Below are positions 9,544-17,883 of a stretch of 64,000 nt of DNA, piece by piece. The notes under the pieces were generated by a model. That model saw only the letters and a program-made list of their open reading frames with translations. It was not told the origin of the DNA and ran no database searches. The DNA is taken from NCBI GenBank assembly GCA_947628085.1, contig CANQYM010000006.1, positions 60,130 to 124,129 of the forward strand, read 5' to 3'. The stretch's first letter is position 1; every line of letters begins with the position of its first letter. The position numbers were made by a program, and so were the translations under genes. The stretch is from an uncultured Clostridia bacterium (lineage in GTDB: Bacteria > Bacillota > Clostridia > TANB77 > CAG-508).

Positions 9544-10680
9544 TTAATTATCATTTTCTCCAGTTAAACTAGAAATTATTAATTTAGGTAAAGATAAAAC
9601 TTTTAAAAATGCTAGTTTAATTTTTTTCTTCATCATATAAAATTTACTTAAACTTCTAGCACTTACAAGATAATTATCTAAATTATCTGTTTCTATAAGA
9701 GCTGTATTAGCATTTTCATCAGTGTTTGTAACTTCTTCACTTTGATCTTTTTCAATAATATTTTCATCTTTAATAGTTTCAATTAAAGATGGTTCTTCAA
9801 AAGTGTTTTGATTATCTAATTCATCAGATTCTTCTTCATTATTATTTGCTTTTTTATATATGTCTGAAATTAAATTATCAATTAAATTATCTACTGTTTT
9901 ATCAGTTTCTAAATCTGATATATCTTCTTCAAACTTAAAAGCAGAAGTTTCTTCAATACTTTCTTCAATATTTTCTTCTATATTTTCCTCAATATTATCA
10001 ACATTAACTATATCATTTATAGAAGAATCATCTTCAGCAATTTTTTCTACTTGAGTATTAACAGTTTGATTTGAATTATCTTCTTGATAAAAATCATTAA
10101 AAATATTATTTATATCAGCATCTAAAGAAGTTTCTTCTTCAACAGTTCCAATTGAATCTTCTATTTGAACAAATTCTTCGCTTTCAGGAGCTACTTCAAA
10201 AGAACTAATACTACTTTCTTGAGTAGATTCTTCGTTTTCTATTGGAGCATTTTCAACTTCTGAGATTAAAGTATCTATTTTTTCTTTTAATACAGTAGTG
10301 TCAGCTGTTGAAATATCTTGACTTGTAATTTTATCAACTAAATCATCTAAAATTTCTTCATTTATGATGAATTTTTCTTCTTCATTGCTTTTTTGAATTG
10401 AAACTGAAAAATTATTATTGTAGTTATTATCCCATTCATAGTTTGAATTTCTAAAGCAAAAATTTAATGTCTTAAAGCTTAAGATTTTTATTTCAGCAAC
10501 AAATCCATCATCAGTTTTTTTCATTTCTACTTCAGAAGAGTTATTCCAACTACTATCGAAACCATAAACAAGAGTTACAGATTCTGAGTTATTTTTAAAT
10601 AAGAATCCAGAATATGTAATAGTACAAGCTTCATTTTCAATTAAATTTTTATCAAATGAAATATAATTTGTTAAATTCAT
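9544..10680 (-). CDS. Cytoplasmic protein with N-terminal CBM25/53-like starch-binding domain and acidic linker
   Basis: A 378-residue protein without a signal peptide. About residues 20-95 resemble a family 25/53 carbohydrate-binding module: TLVYGFDSSWNN, a FCFRNSNYEWDNNYNNNFSV strand pair, and the Trp-Asp-Asn-Asn pattern typical of starch/glycogen binding. Residues about 100-345 are a disordered, Glu/Asp/Asn/Ser-rich region with repeated EENIEENIEE-type units. The last 35 residues are basic and hydrophobic (MKKKIKLAFLKVLSLPK) and could be an amphipathic membrane- or partner-binding helix. With no export signal the natural ligand would be intracellular glycogen; glgP is at 38371. The exact function is unknown; the domain call is by pattern only. 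Confidence 0.75.
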   Translation of the reverse strand: MNLTNYISFDKNLIENEACTITYSGFLFKNNSESVTLVYGFDSSWNNSSEVEMKKTDDGFVAEIKILSFKTLNFCFRNSNYEWDNNYNNNFSVSIQKSNEEEKFIINEEILDDLVDKITSQDISTADTTVLKEKIDTLISEVENAPIENEESTQESSISSFEVAPESEEFVQIEDSIGTVEEETSLDADINNIFNDFYQEDNSNQTVNTQVEKIAEDDSSINDIVNVDNIEENIEENIEESIEETSAFKFEEDISDLETDKTVDNLIDNLISDIYKKANNNEEESDELDNQNTFEEPSLIETIKDENIIEKDQSEEVTNTDENANTALIETDNLDNYLVSARSLSKFYMMKKKIKLAFLKVLSLPKLIISSLTGENDN

Positions 10681-10882
10681 AGCTTTACTCCTACTAAAAA
10701 TTAGAAATAAAAATAATTATTATCCAAGTTCATTATAATAATAAATGAAAAATAATTCAAGGAAATATAATATTTTTTTATTACATTTGTGTTACAAAAA
10801 TATTACATTAAAATATAGAATAAAATATATAAATTGTAAAATAATAGTAAATATAAACATATTGAATAAAAGGAGTTATAAA

Positions 10883-11539
10883 ATGAAAACTAAAAATCTA
10901 TTTATTCTATTTATTATTTTTTTACTTTTGACGAGTTTATTTTCTGTTTCTTTTTCACTTTCTAAGTATGGTTCTAGAGGTGAAGAAGTAAAAAAAATAC
11001 AAACAAAACTAAAAAATTGGGGATATTATTCTGGAGAGGTAGATGGAATTTATGGTTCAAAAACTTTTGAAGCTGTTAAAAAATTTCAAAGAAAAAATGG
11101 GTTAACTGTTGATGGAATAGTAGGAACAAATACATTAAATGCTTTAGGAATACCTGCTAGTAATTCTTCAGGAAACACTAGCACAAACAATACAGATTTA
11201 AATTTATTAAGCAAATTAGTGCATGCAGAAGCAAGAGGTGAGCCATATAAAGGAATGGTTGCTGTTGCTGCTACAGTATTAAACAGAGTATCAAACTCTA
11301 AATTTCCAAATACAATAGCTGGTGTTATATATCAATCTGGTGCATACACATGCGTATCTGATGGACAAATTAATTTACAAGCTAGTTCACAGGCAAAAAA
11401 AGCAGCTCAAGATGCAATTAATGGGTGGGATCCAACATCTGGTTGCATATATTATTTCAATCCAAGTACAGCAACATCTTCTTGGATTTGGAGTAGGCCA
11501 CAGGTTATTACAATTGGAAAGCATATATTTTGTAAATAA
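10883..11539 (+). CDS. sleB: Spore cortex-lytic enzyme SleB-like (peptidoglycan-binding plus hydrolase_2 domain)
   Basis: Cuts cortex peptidoglycan during spore germination. I chose the ATG at 10883 (218 residues) because AAAGGAG lies just upstream and a signal peptide follows directly (MKTKNLFILFIIFLLL...VSFS); the longer in-frame start at 10745 adds a basic stretch without function. A peptidoglycan-binding domain (LSKYGSRGEEVKKIQTKL to VGTNTLNALG) covers about residues 30-90, and the SleB/hydrolase_2 domain with the catalytic-type Glu in HAEARGEP covers about 108-218. No ypeB partner is next to it. It supports endospore formation. Confidence 0.93.
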   Translation: MKTKNLFILFIIFLLLTSLFSVSFSLSKYGSRGEEVKKIQTKLKNWGYYSGEVDGIYGSKTFEAVKKFQRKNGLTVDGIVGTNTLNALGIPASNSSGNTSTNNTDLNLLSKLVHAEARGEPYKGMVAVAATVLNRVSNSKFPNTIAGVIYQSGAYTCVSDGQINLQASSQAKKAAQDAINGWDPTSGCIYYFNPSTATSSWIWSRPQVITIGKHIFCK

Positions 11540-11840
11540 AGAGTTTATTAATTCTCGTGCATTAAAATTGAGTTAATTAAATTAAATTAAATTAAACAAC
11601 TCAGTTTTAATAACTTAAATTAAATAACTCAATTTTAATTAACTTATTTGATGTTTATATGTAACTTTATTAAATGACTTGGTGTCGCAATCTTCATTTT
11701 TAAAATAAACAAAAGGAAGATTGCTCCAATCGCACTTCGCTTACGCTTCGTTTGGTCGCTTACGCGTCATTTTATAAAGTTACATATAAACATCAAATAA
11801 GTTTTTTAATGTAAAATTTGCGAAAATTAATAAACTCTTT
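11538..11840. repeat. Nested long inverted repeat (MITE-like or structured RNA)
   Basis: Three nested inverted repeats fill this gene-free stretch. The outer arms of 16 bases are identical (11538-11553 and 11825-11840; AAAGAGTTTATTAATT and its complement). The middle arms of 38 bases differ at one position (11641-11678 and 11766-11803). The inner arms are 9 bases (GCAATCTTC 11687-11695, GAAGATTGC 11716-11724). The left half also holds four ATTAA pentamers (11576-11595), and the right inner part has two CGCTTACGC copies, more GC-rich than the surroundings. The outer arm begins at the sleB stop codon. No open reading frame is inside. It may be a small non-autonomous mobile element or a large hairpin; either is an inference. 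Confidence 0.8.
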
Positions 11841-11899
11841 AGTTTGACAAAAACACAACATATTGGTAATATATATATGAAAATGTGGAGGAAAAAGTA

Positions 11900-12400
11900 A
11901 TGACAATTTATCCTAAACTGTATTGTAAAAAAGTTACAGATATAAGTGTAGAATATTTAGAAAAAAATGACATAAAAGCTCTAATTTTGGATGTGGATAA
12001 TACTCTTTTAGACTTTGACTTAAACATATTAGAAGGTTTAGAAGAATGGCATAATAATATTAGAAAAAATAATATAAAAACTATAATTCTTTCAAATAGT
12101 AATAAAATAGAAAAAATAAAAAAAGTAGCAAATGTGTTAGATATACCATATATAAATTTTGCTACAAAGCCTCTAAAAAGGGGATTTAAAAAAGCTCAAA
12201 AACAATTAGATCTTCCAAATGAAAATATAGCAGTAATTGGAGATCAAATTTTTACAGATGTTATAGGTGCAAATAGAATGAAAATGCATTCTATACTTGT
12301 AGAGCCAATAGATAAAAAAGATTTGTTTTTAACAAAAATAAAAAGGCCATTAGAAGAATTAGTAATAAAAAAATATTTGAAAAAGCAGGTTGATAAATAA
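11900..12400 (+). CDS. YqeG family HAD phosphatase
   Basis: A 166-residue HAD IIIA-type phosphatase. The nucleophile motif LDVDNTLLDFD is near residue 32, motif II ILSNS is near residue 65, and the GDQIFTDVIGAN motif carries the acidic pair. The ATG at 11900 is preferred over the GTG at 11885 because GGAGG ends 8 bases before it. In B. subtilis the homologue YqeG is a phosphatidylglycerophosphatase candidate. It overlaps the prepilin peptidase start by one base (TAATG), so the two are coupled. Confidence 0.9.
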   Translation: MTIYPKLYCKKVTDISVEYLEKNDIKALILDVDNTLLDFDLNILEGLEEWHNNIRKNNIKTIILSNSNKIEKIKKVANVLDIPYINFATKPLKRGFKKAQKQLDLPNENIAVIGDQIFTDVIGANRMKMHSILVEPIDKKDLFLTKIKRPLEELVIKKYLKKQVDK

Positions 12401-13170
12401 TGTATTTTAATAATGTACATATTTTAATTTATGTAGCAATAGCAGCATTGGGTTTATTAGTTGGAAAATTTTGTGCATGGTGTAATTTAAGAATTCCAGA
12501 AAACAAAAAAGTTTTTAGCAAAGATTTTTTTGAAGAAAACAAAAAAGGATTACCTAAAAATTATATTTTTATGACTCTTACAGCAATAATTTATATTTTT
12601 TTGTTATATAAATTTGGCATAAAAAAAGAAGGAATTTTGCAAAATTTAGATTTAATAAAACTAATTATTTTAACGCCAATGCTATTACTAGTTTTCTTTA
12701 TAGATTTTAAGCATAGAATAATTCCCAATAGATTAACTTTAACGATGTTTGAGTTTGGACTAGCAATAACATTTATTTATGGAATAACAAATGTAAATAT
12801 GGCAAAAGATTACATAATAGGAATGTTAACTGGTGCTGGAATTTTCTTAATAATTACACTTTTAGGCAAAGTAATTTCTGGAAAAGAAGTAATGGGATTT
12901 GGTGATGTAAAATTTATGGGAGCTCTTGGCTTATTTTGGGGAATGAGTTCCATTGCAGAAATAACATTACTTTCATTTGCAATATCTGCAGTTTTTTCAA
13001 TAATAATTATCTTTTTTAGACTTATTACCAAAAATGAAGATGAATATATTCCTTTTGGACCATTTTTAGTAATGTCAACAATAATATGCATGTTTTTACC
13101 AGCTGGATGTGTAATTGATATATTTTTATTAATATGTAAAAGCATTAGTAATAAAATATTGATATTTTAG
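12400..13170 (+). CDS. Prepilin peptidase (A24 family)
   Basis: Membrane aspartic protease that cleaves type IV pilin-like leaders. The 256 residues span about seven hydrophobic segments. The two catalytic aspartates are in FFIDFKHRIIPN (about residue 107) and GFGDVKFMG (about residue 168). The N-terminal methylase-type region is short: only KFCAWCNLRIP, with a CxxC pair, is present, so N-methylation ability is uncertain. No pilin operon is next to it; the protein encoded at 22066 has a short-leader hydrophobic N-terminus and may be a distant substrate. A family of this kind is common beside pepP/efp in Clostridia. Confidence 0.9.
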   Translation: MYFNNVHILIYVAIAALGLLVGKFCAWCNLRIPENKKVFSKDFFEENKKGLPKNYIFMTLTAIIYIFLLYKFGIKKEGILQNLDLIKLIILTPMLLLVFFIDFKHRIIPNRLTLTMFEFGLAITFIYGITNVNMAKDYIIGMLTGAGIFLIITLLGKVISGKEVMGFGDVKFMGALGLFWGMSSIAEITLLSFAISAVFSIIIIFFRLITKNEDEYIPFGPFLVMSTIICMFLPAGCVIDIFLLICKSISNKILIF

Positions 13171-13182
13171 GAGGTTTTAATT

Positions 13183-14241
13183 ATGAATATAAAAGTAAAA
13201 TGGCTTAAAAATCAATTAGCAAATTTAAAACTAGATGGAATGATAATAACAAATCCTGTAAATATTATGTATTTAACAGGAATATCAGAAGAGGGTACAT
13301 TAATTATTACTAAAAGAGAAAACATATTTATTACAGATGGAAGATATATTGAAAGTGTAAATTCAAAAATTACTATAGAGGATGAAATTGTTGTTTATAA
13401 TTCTAAAGAATTAGATAAATATGATTATGAAAATATTTTTACAATAGATGATAATGTTGGATTTGAAGAAAACTATGTAACTTATGAAAACTATAAAAAA
13501 TATTTACATACATATAGAGTTAACTTAATTGAAACAGAAGGAATGTTAGAAAATCAAAGAATAATAAAAGAAGAAGAGGAACTAGAATGTATAAAAAAAG
13601 CTTGTGAAATTACTGATAAATCATTTGAATATATAATAAAAAATATTGAAGAAGGAATGACCGAAAAAGAAATTGCATTTGAAATTCAAAAATTTATGAT
13701 AAAAAATGGAGCTGACGGACTAGCATTTGATTTGATAGTGGCTTCTGGTGAGAATAGTTCAAAACCACATGCAGTTCCTACAGATAGAGCTGTTCGTTCA
13801 GGAGATATAATTCAATTTGATATTGGATGTAAATATAAAGGATTTTGCTCAGATTTATCAAGAGTAGTTTTCATGGGTAGAATTGAACCAGAATATAAAG
13901 AAATATATGATTTTGTATTAAATGAGCAAAAAAGAATAGTAAATGAATTTAAAGACGGAGCAAACATTAGAACTGTTATTAAAAGTATTGAAGAAGAATA
14001 TAAAGCAAGAAATTATAGTGTAGCACATGCTTTTGGACATGGCGTAGGACTAGAAATTCATGAGCTACCACGTTTGCAGGCAAAAACAGATAATATTTTA
14101 AAAGAAAATTCAGTTATTGCAATTGAACCAGGTGTTTATATTCCAGGAAGATTTGGAATAAGAATAGAAGATACTTTTAAAATTAATAAAGTGAGCTGTG
14201 AAAGCTTAACAAAGTGCACAAAAAATTATGTTGTTATATAG
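13183..14241 (+). CDS. Xaa-Pro aminopeptidase-like M24 metallopeptidase
   Basis: A 352-residue M24 peptidase of the Xaa-Pro type. The N-terminal creatinase-like domain (about 1-125) is followed by the pita-bread domain with the metal ligands: DIGCKYKGFCSDLSR (Asp pair), HAFGHGVGLEIHE (His), IAIEPGVYIP (Glu) and IRIEDTF (Glu). All five ligands are present, so it should be active. A strong TTAGGAGG ribosome binding site precedes the ATG. It lies just upstream of efp, as in many Firmicutes, where it may help recycle proline peptides. Confidence 0.94.
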   Translation: MNIKVKWLKNQLANLKLDGMIITNPVNIMYLTGISEEGTLIITKRENIFITDGRYIESVNSKITIEDEIVVYNSKELDKYDYENIFTIDDNVGFEENYVTYENYKKYLHTYRVNLIETEGMLENQRIIKEEEELECIKKACEITDKSFEYIIKNIEEGMTEKEIAFEIQKFMIKNGADGLAFDLIVASGENSSKPHAVPTDRAVRSGDIIQFDIGCKYKGFCSDLSRVVFMGRIEPEYKEIYDFVLNEQKRIVNEFKDGANIRTVIKSIEEEYKARNYSVAHAFGHGVGLEIHELPRLQAKTDNILKENSVIAIEPGVYIPGRFGIRIEDTFKINKVSCESLTKCTKNYVVI

Positions 14242-14296
14242 AATGCTTGCATTATTAAATGTTCCACACTGAAATTATAAATAATAAACTAAAAGC

Positions 14297-14325
14297 TTGA
14301 TTTTAAAGGAATATTATGCTATTAT
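14297..14325 (+). promoter_or_regulatory. Predicted sigma-A promoter for efp
   Basis: TTGATT at 14297-14302, a 17-base spacer and TATTAT at 14320-14325 with an extended TGC directly before the -10. It lies 38 bases before the efp ATG. Confidence 0.55.
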
Positions 14326-14362
14326 TATATATAGTTTAAATTAATAGAAAAGGAGAATTAAT

Positions 14363-14929
14363 ATGGCAGACGTATACATGGCAGGAGATTTAAGAAATAA
14401 CACAACTTTTGAATTAGATGGAAATGTTTTTAAAGTTGTTGAATTTCAACATGTAAAACCAGGAAAAGGAGCAGCATTTGTTAGAGTAAAAATGAAAAAT
14501 GTTATAACAGGAGCTGTTATTGAAAGAACATTTAACCCTTCAGAAAAATTGCAAGGTGCAGAAATAGAAAAAAGAGAAATGCAATACTTATATAATGATG
14601 GCGGACTATACTATTTAATGGATAACACAACTTATGAGCAAATACCATTAAATGAAGAACAATTAGGAGATGCTTTAAAATACATAAAAGAAAATATGAA
14701 TGTTACTGTTTTATCTTTTAAAGGAAAAGTATTTAATGTTGAACCACCTATGTTTGTTGAATTAGAAGTTACATATACAGAACCAGGATTTAGTGGAAAT
14801 ACAACAACAACATCTGGAAAACCTGCAACATTAGAAAACGGATTAGAAATTTCTGTACCACTATTTGTAAATATAGGTGATGTTATCAGAATAGATACAA
14901 GAACAGGTTTATATATGGAAAGAATTTAA
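14363..14929 (+). CDS. efp: Elongation factor P
   Basis: Helps ribosomes stalled at polyproline. The 188 residues have the three-domain EF-P fold; the tip loop of domain I reads [10 protein letters not shown] with Lys35 at the site that is modified in many bacteria. The C-terminal signature [17 protein letters not shown] is seen in parts. The length is typical (185-190). AAAAGGAGAATTAAT precedes the ATG. Its stop overlaps by 4 bases the end of the convergent broken M23 gene. Confidence 0.97.
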   Translation: MADVYMAGDLRNNTTFELDGNVFKVVEFQHVKPGKGAAFVRVKMKNVITGAVIERTFNPSEKLQGAEIEKREMQYLYNDGGLYYLMDNTTYEQIPLNEEQLGDALKYIKENMNVTVLSFKGKVFNVEPPMFVELEVTYTEPGFSGNTTTTSGKPATLENGLEISVPLFVNIGDVIRIDTRTGLYMERI

Positions 14930-15511
14930 AAAAATTCCAAAGGATTGACGGCTATGCCGTCTTTTTTTATGCTTAAGTGTAAATGACAACCGCGTAGTAG
15001 CACCATTTGTAGGATTACCATTAGAATCTTTATATGGATTATTTGGAATTCCAAAAACATTTTTAGGACCAACATTTCCAATTTGTTCGCCAATATTTAC
15101 TATTTGTCCTATAGAAACTAAAAATGATGGAGAAACATGAGAATAAGAAATATCAAGATTATTAGTTCTTATAGTTATAGTATAGCCATTTGCTCCTTGA
15201 AAACCAGTAAAAATAACTTTTCCAGATGTAACAGAGAAAATAACAGTATTTTGTGGAGCAGCAATATCAATTCCAGAATGAGTACTTGATGCGCCAGAAG
15301 TAGGACTTTTTCTAAGACCAAAAGGAGAAGTAATAGTATGAAAACCAGGAACTGGCCAAAAAAATTCGTCATTTGAAAAATAGTAATTTGAATCAAAATT
15401 TTTTTCTTCTACAGAAGAATTTAAAGTTGAATTTTGATTATAATAAAATAAAGAACTGTAAATAATAATTATAGCTAGAATAAAAAAATAATATGAAAAA
15501 AATTTATTGAT
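14926..15511 (-). pseudogene. M23 (LytM) peptidase gene with ATC in start position and a one-base insertion near the 3' end
   Basis: The complement strand encodes an N-terminal hydrophobic helix (NKFFSYYFFILAIIIYS), then an M23 zinc peptidase domain: ITSPFGLRKSP, THSGIDIAAP (first His and Asp ligands), SYSHVSP, and in a shifted frame GCHLHLSIKKDG with the final HxH ligand and a normal NPLEFF end. The frame changes by one extra base at about 14990-14995; removing it restores one reading frame of 195 codons including the stop. A perfect AGGAGG lies 7 bases before ATC (15509-15511), an in-frame TAA lies just upstream, and no ATG, GTG or TTG codon exists in the frame, so the gene is missed by ordinary prediction. 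It is either a decayed gene or one with a rare AUC start plus a sequence error. The role would be cell-wall or spore peptidoglycan cleavage. Confidence 0.8.
14947..14968 (+). terminator. Intrinsic terminator after efp
   Basis: GACGGC (14947-14952), loop TAT or nearby, GCCGTC (14956-14961), then seven T. It sits inside the last codons of the convergent M23 gene. Confidence 0.85.
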
Positions 15512-15538
15512 GCTAAAACCTCCTTTTTATTTAAATAA

Positions 15539-15570
15539 AAAAAACTAGATTAAAAAACCTAGCTTTTTTA
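15539..15570 (-). terminator. Intrinsic terminator after tRNA-Trp
   Basis: On the minus strand AAAAAAGCTAG pairs with CTAGTTTTTTT across a T-rich loop, with one bulged G. It directly follows the tRNA 3' end. Confidence 0.55.
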
Positions 15571-15645
15571 TGGCAGGGGTAGTAGGATTCGAACCCACAC
15601 AAGCGGTTTTGGAGACCGATGTGCTACCATTAACACTATACCCCT
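15571..15645 (-). tRNA. tRNA-Trp (CCA anticodon)
   Basis: 75 bases with encoded CCA end. The acceptor stem AGGGGTA pairs with TACCCCT, the D-stem GTGT with GCAC, the anticodon loop is CTCCAAA with anticodon CCA, and the T-stem GTGGG/CCTAC holds TTCGAAT. The first anticodon-stem pair (T-C) is mismatched. A single gene on the minus strand between the M23 remnant and the sortase locus. Confidence 0.95.
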
Positions 15646-15665
15646 AAGGTCTAATGACAATAATT

Positions 15666-15694
15666 ATTTTAGCATATATATTTTTATTATTCAA
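15666..15694 (-). promoter_or_regulatory. Promoter of tRNA-Trp
   Basis: On the minus strand TTGAAT (15689-15694), a 17-base spacer and TAAAAT (15666-15671) preceded by TGC (extended -10). It lies about 20 bases upstream of the mature tRNA 5' end. Confidence 0.7.
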
Positions 15695-15743
15695 GCAAAT
15701 TTTAAAATAATAGACAAAAAAACAAAAAAAATTCAAAAAAAGC

Positions 15744-15772
15744 TTGCAAAAGGTTAAAATTAAAAGTATAAT
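15744..15772 (+). promoter_or_regulatory. Promoter of the sortase locus
   Basis: TTGCAA (15744-15749), a 17-base spacer, TATAAT (15767-15772). It lies 43 bases upstream of the probable sortase substrate gene and close to the divergent tRNA promoter. Confidence 0.7.
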
Positions 15773-15814
15773 AATTATAGTTTTAACTTTAATATATGAA
15801 TTTAGGAGGAAATT

Positions 15815-16411
15815 ATGAGAAAATTATCAAAAGTATTAACTATGGCAGTTGTAGTTTTAGCTGTAATTGCAATGTCATTAAACGTAAATGCAGCAACACA
15901 AAAAGAAACTTTAATTAATTATATTAGAGAAGCACATGTGGTAAATGGCATGATGTTTGAAATAACAAATGCACAAAAAAATGCATTAACAGACTATGTT
16001 AACACAAGCATTAGTGAAGAAACAGCACAAGCTGTTTACAATGATTTAGTATCAATTGAAAACACTATTAAAAATACAGGAGCAACAAATACTTCACAAA
16101 TAAGTCAAGAAGTTAGAGATAAAGTTTTAGCACAAGCTAAAGCAACAGCTACAAAAGCTGGATTATCACTAAACGTAGATACAAGAAATAATACATTTTC
16201 TTTATTAAAATCTGACGGAACAGTTTTAGCTTCTGGTGGTTATTTATCATTAGCTACAAATCCAGGTTCTGGAAGTGGTAGTTCAAATGGTGGAACAAGT
16301 GCTGGAGGATCTAAATTATTATATACAGGTGCAAATTATGCACTTTATGCAGTATTAGCTTTAGCAATAGTTGCCGTTGCAGTAATTGTTAAAAAAAGAA
16401 AAGCTAACTAA
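15815..16411 (+). CDS. Secreted protein, probable class D sortase substrate
   Basis: A 198-residue protein. It has a signal peptide (about 1-27, cleavage likely after VNA), a helical domain of about 130 residues, a Gly/Ser-rich linker (about 150-168), then LLYTGA, a hydrophobic helix (ALYAVLALAIVAVAVIV) and the basic tail KKRKAN. That last arrangement is the layout of a sorting signal, with LLYTG in place of LPxTG. The sortase gene follows and overlaps by one base (TAATG), which supports an enzyme-substrate pair. The function of the helical domain is not recognised. AGGAGG lies upstream of the ATG. Confidence 0.8.
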   Translation: MRKLSKVLTMAVVVLAVIAMSLNVNAATQKETLINYIREAHVVNGMMFEITNAQKNALTDYVNTSISEETAQAVYNDLVSIENTIKNTGATNTSQISQEVRDKVLAQAKATATKAGLSLNVDTRNNTFSLLKSDGTVLASGGYLSLATNPGSGSGSSNGGTSAGGSKLLYTGANYALYAVLALAIVAVAVIVKKRKAN

Positions 16412-17028
16412 TGAATAAAAAGTTTTCAAAAATTATAAAAGCAGCTATTATATCTTTAATAGTTGCTTTTTTGTTTGTTACAATTATCTGTTTTACTTTA
16501 TCGAAGATAGGAAAAGAAAAATTTGATATGGCAATATATCTTTTAAAAGTAATAACAGTTAATGAAAACAATATAAAAGGTGTTGAGCCAGTTTTAAACG
16601 GAAAAGTCCTAATTAATTATCCAACATATGGAAGCAAATATGCTACATTAAAAATACCTAGCATTGGTCTAGAACAGCCTGTATATTATGGAGCAAATTA
16701 CACAATTTTAAAAAGTGGTATAGCTCATGATGAAAATTCATTTTTTCCAGGTGAAGGTGGAAGTGTAATACTAGCAGGACATAATTTTAGTAGCTTTTTA
16801 GGAAGCTTACCAAAAGCTCAAGTTGGAGATATAATTAATTTAGAAACAACTTATGGAAATTTTAATTATGAAATATATGATACACAAATAGTTAAAGAGA
16901 CAGAAGTAGATAAAGTTCCAATACAAGAAGAAAAAGAAATATTAATGATTTACACATGTTGGCCAATAAACAACATTGGGCATGCATCTCAAAGATATGT
17001 TGTATATGCTAATTTAGTGGAGGAATAA
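16411..17028 (+). CDS. Class D sortase
   Basis: A membrane-anchored transpeptidase of 205 residues that would join the protein encoded upstream to the cell surface. It has an N-terminal membrane helix (about 8-32), then the sortase barrel with TLKIPSIGLEQPVYYG, the catalytic His in LAGHNFS (about residue 128), Cys in IYTCWP (about 178) and Arg in SQRYVVYA (about 195). The length and the IPSIGL-type start fit class D. It overlaps the upstream gene by one base, and the next gene starts three bases after its stop, so three genes form one operon. Confidence 0.92.
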   Translation: MNKKFSKIIKAAIISLIVAFLFVTIICFTLSKIGKEKFDMAIYLLKVITVNENNIKGVEPVLNGKVLINYPTYGSKYATLKIPSIGLEQPVYYGANYTILKSGIAHDENSFFPGEGGSVILAGHNFSSFLGSLPKAQVGDIINLETTYGNFNYEIYDTQIVKETEVDKVPIQEEKEILMIYTCWPINNIGHASQRYVVYANLVEE

Positions 17029-17031
17029 AAA

Positions 17032-17883
17032 ATGAAAATATTAAGATATGTAATAAGCGCAATTCTGTCATTTTTAATTATATTTGGTATTTTCTCATTA
17101 TTAGGAATAAATATTTTAAATGATAAAATTTTAAATAAAACCTATGTAAAACAAAAAATGAAAGAGACAGAATTTAATGTTCAAGTTGCTAGAGAAGTAA
17201 AAAGTGGTTTTGAAAAATATATATATCAATCTGGGTTTCCAGTGGAAATAATAGAAAATTTATTTACTGATGAAATGTTACAAAATGATATAGATAGTAT
17301 AGTTGATTTTGTTTATGGCGGAAAAGAAATTTCCTTGAGTAGTGAAACTCTAAGAAATAACTTAGATGAAAAAATACAAGATTATGTTTCTTCTCAAAAC
17401 TTAACTTTGAATGAGCAAAACAAAAACAACATAAAAAAGTTTGAGAATTTAATAGTTGATGAATATGATAATAATGTAAATATTTCCACATCAGTTTATG
17501 AACAAGCAAACTCTGCAGTGAAAGATTTAGATAAAATAAATGATAAAGTTAAAAATTTACCAATAACTATATTAATTATTTTAATAGCTGTTTTAGTTAT
17601 AATTAACATTAAAGACTTATTAACTGCAATTAACTTTTTAGGAATATCTTTATTATCTTCAGGTGTATTAATAAAAATAGGTGTTAGTTTATTCTTTTCA
17701 AATGTAGACATAGATAATATAGTTTTTCTATCAACTTCAATAAGTAACTTAATAATAAGTGTGTTAAAAGAAATTATTTATGGAATTTCAGATAAAGGAA
17801 ACATTTTTGTAGTATGTGGAATTGTTGCAATAATTGCATCTGCTGTTATTAAAAATATAAGAAACGAGTCAATAGAAGATTAA
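17032..17883 (+). CDS. Polytopic membrane protein of the sortase operon, unknown function
   Basis: Not recognised. The 283 residues have an N-terminal membrane helix (about 5-27), a 150-residue extracellular or cytoplasmic helical region rich in Asn, Lys and Asp, and three further membrane helices near residues 177-195, 203-222 and 255-275. The gene begins three bases after the sortase stop and the ATG follows GGAGGAATAAAA, so it is co-transcribed with it. Its 3' end overlaps a convergent small gene by 4 bases. It may assist assembly of the sortase substrate; that is inference from position only. Confidence 0.75.
   Translation: MKILRYVISAILSFLIIFGIFSLLGINILNDKILNKTYVKQKMKETEFNVQVAREVKSGFEKYIYQSGFPVEIIENLFTDEMLQNDIDSIVDFVYGGKEISLSSETLRNNLDEKIQDYVSSQNLTLNEQNKNNIKKFENLIVDEYDNNVNISTSVYEQANSAVKDLDKINDKVKNLPITILIILIAVLVIINIKDLLTAINFLGISLLSSGVLIKIGVSLFFSNVDIDNIVFLSTSISNLIISVLKEIIYGISDKGNIFVVCGIVAIIASAVIKNIRNESIED

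Noticed and set aside
11576..11595. ATTAA pentamer repeats as a possible CRISPR or iteron array
   Set aside because: Units of only five bases in AT-rich sequence, no spacers, and no cas or replication genes near; treated as part of the inverted-repeat element.
14242..14362. Riboswitch before efp
   Set aside because: Only 120 bases, with a predicted promoter close to the start codon; no structure of note.
15175..15396. 73-residue frame on the minus strand inside the M23 region
   Set aside because: Leu-rich shadow in another frame of the M23 gene; the real frame carries the peptidase motifs.
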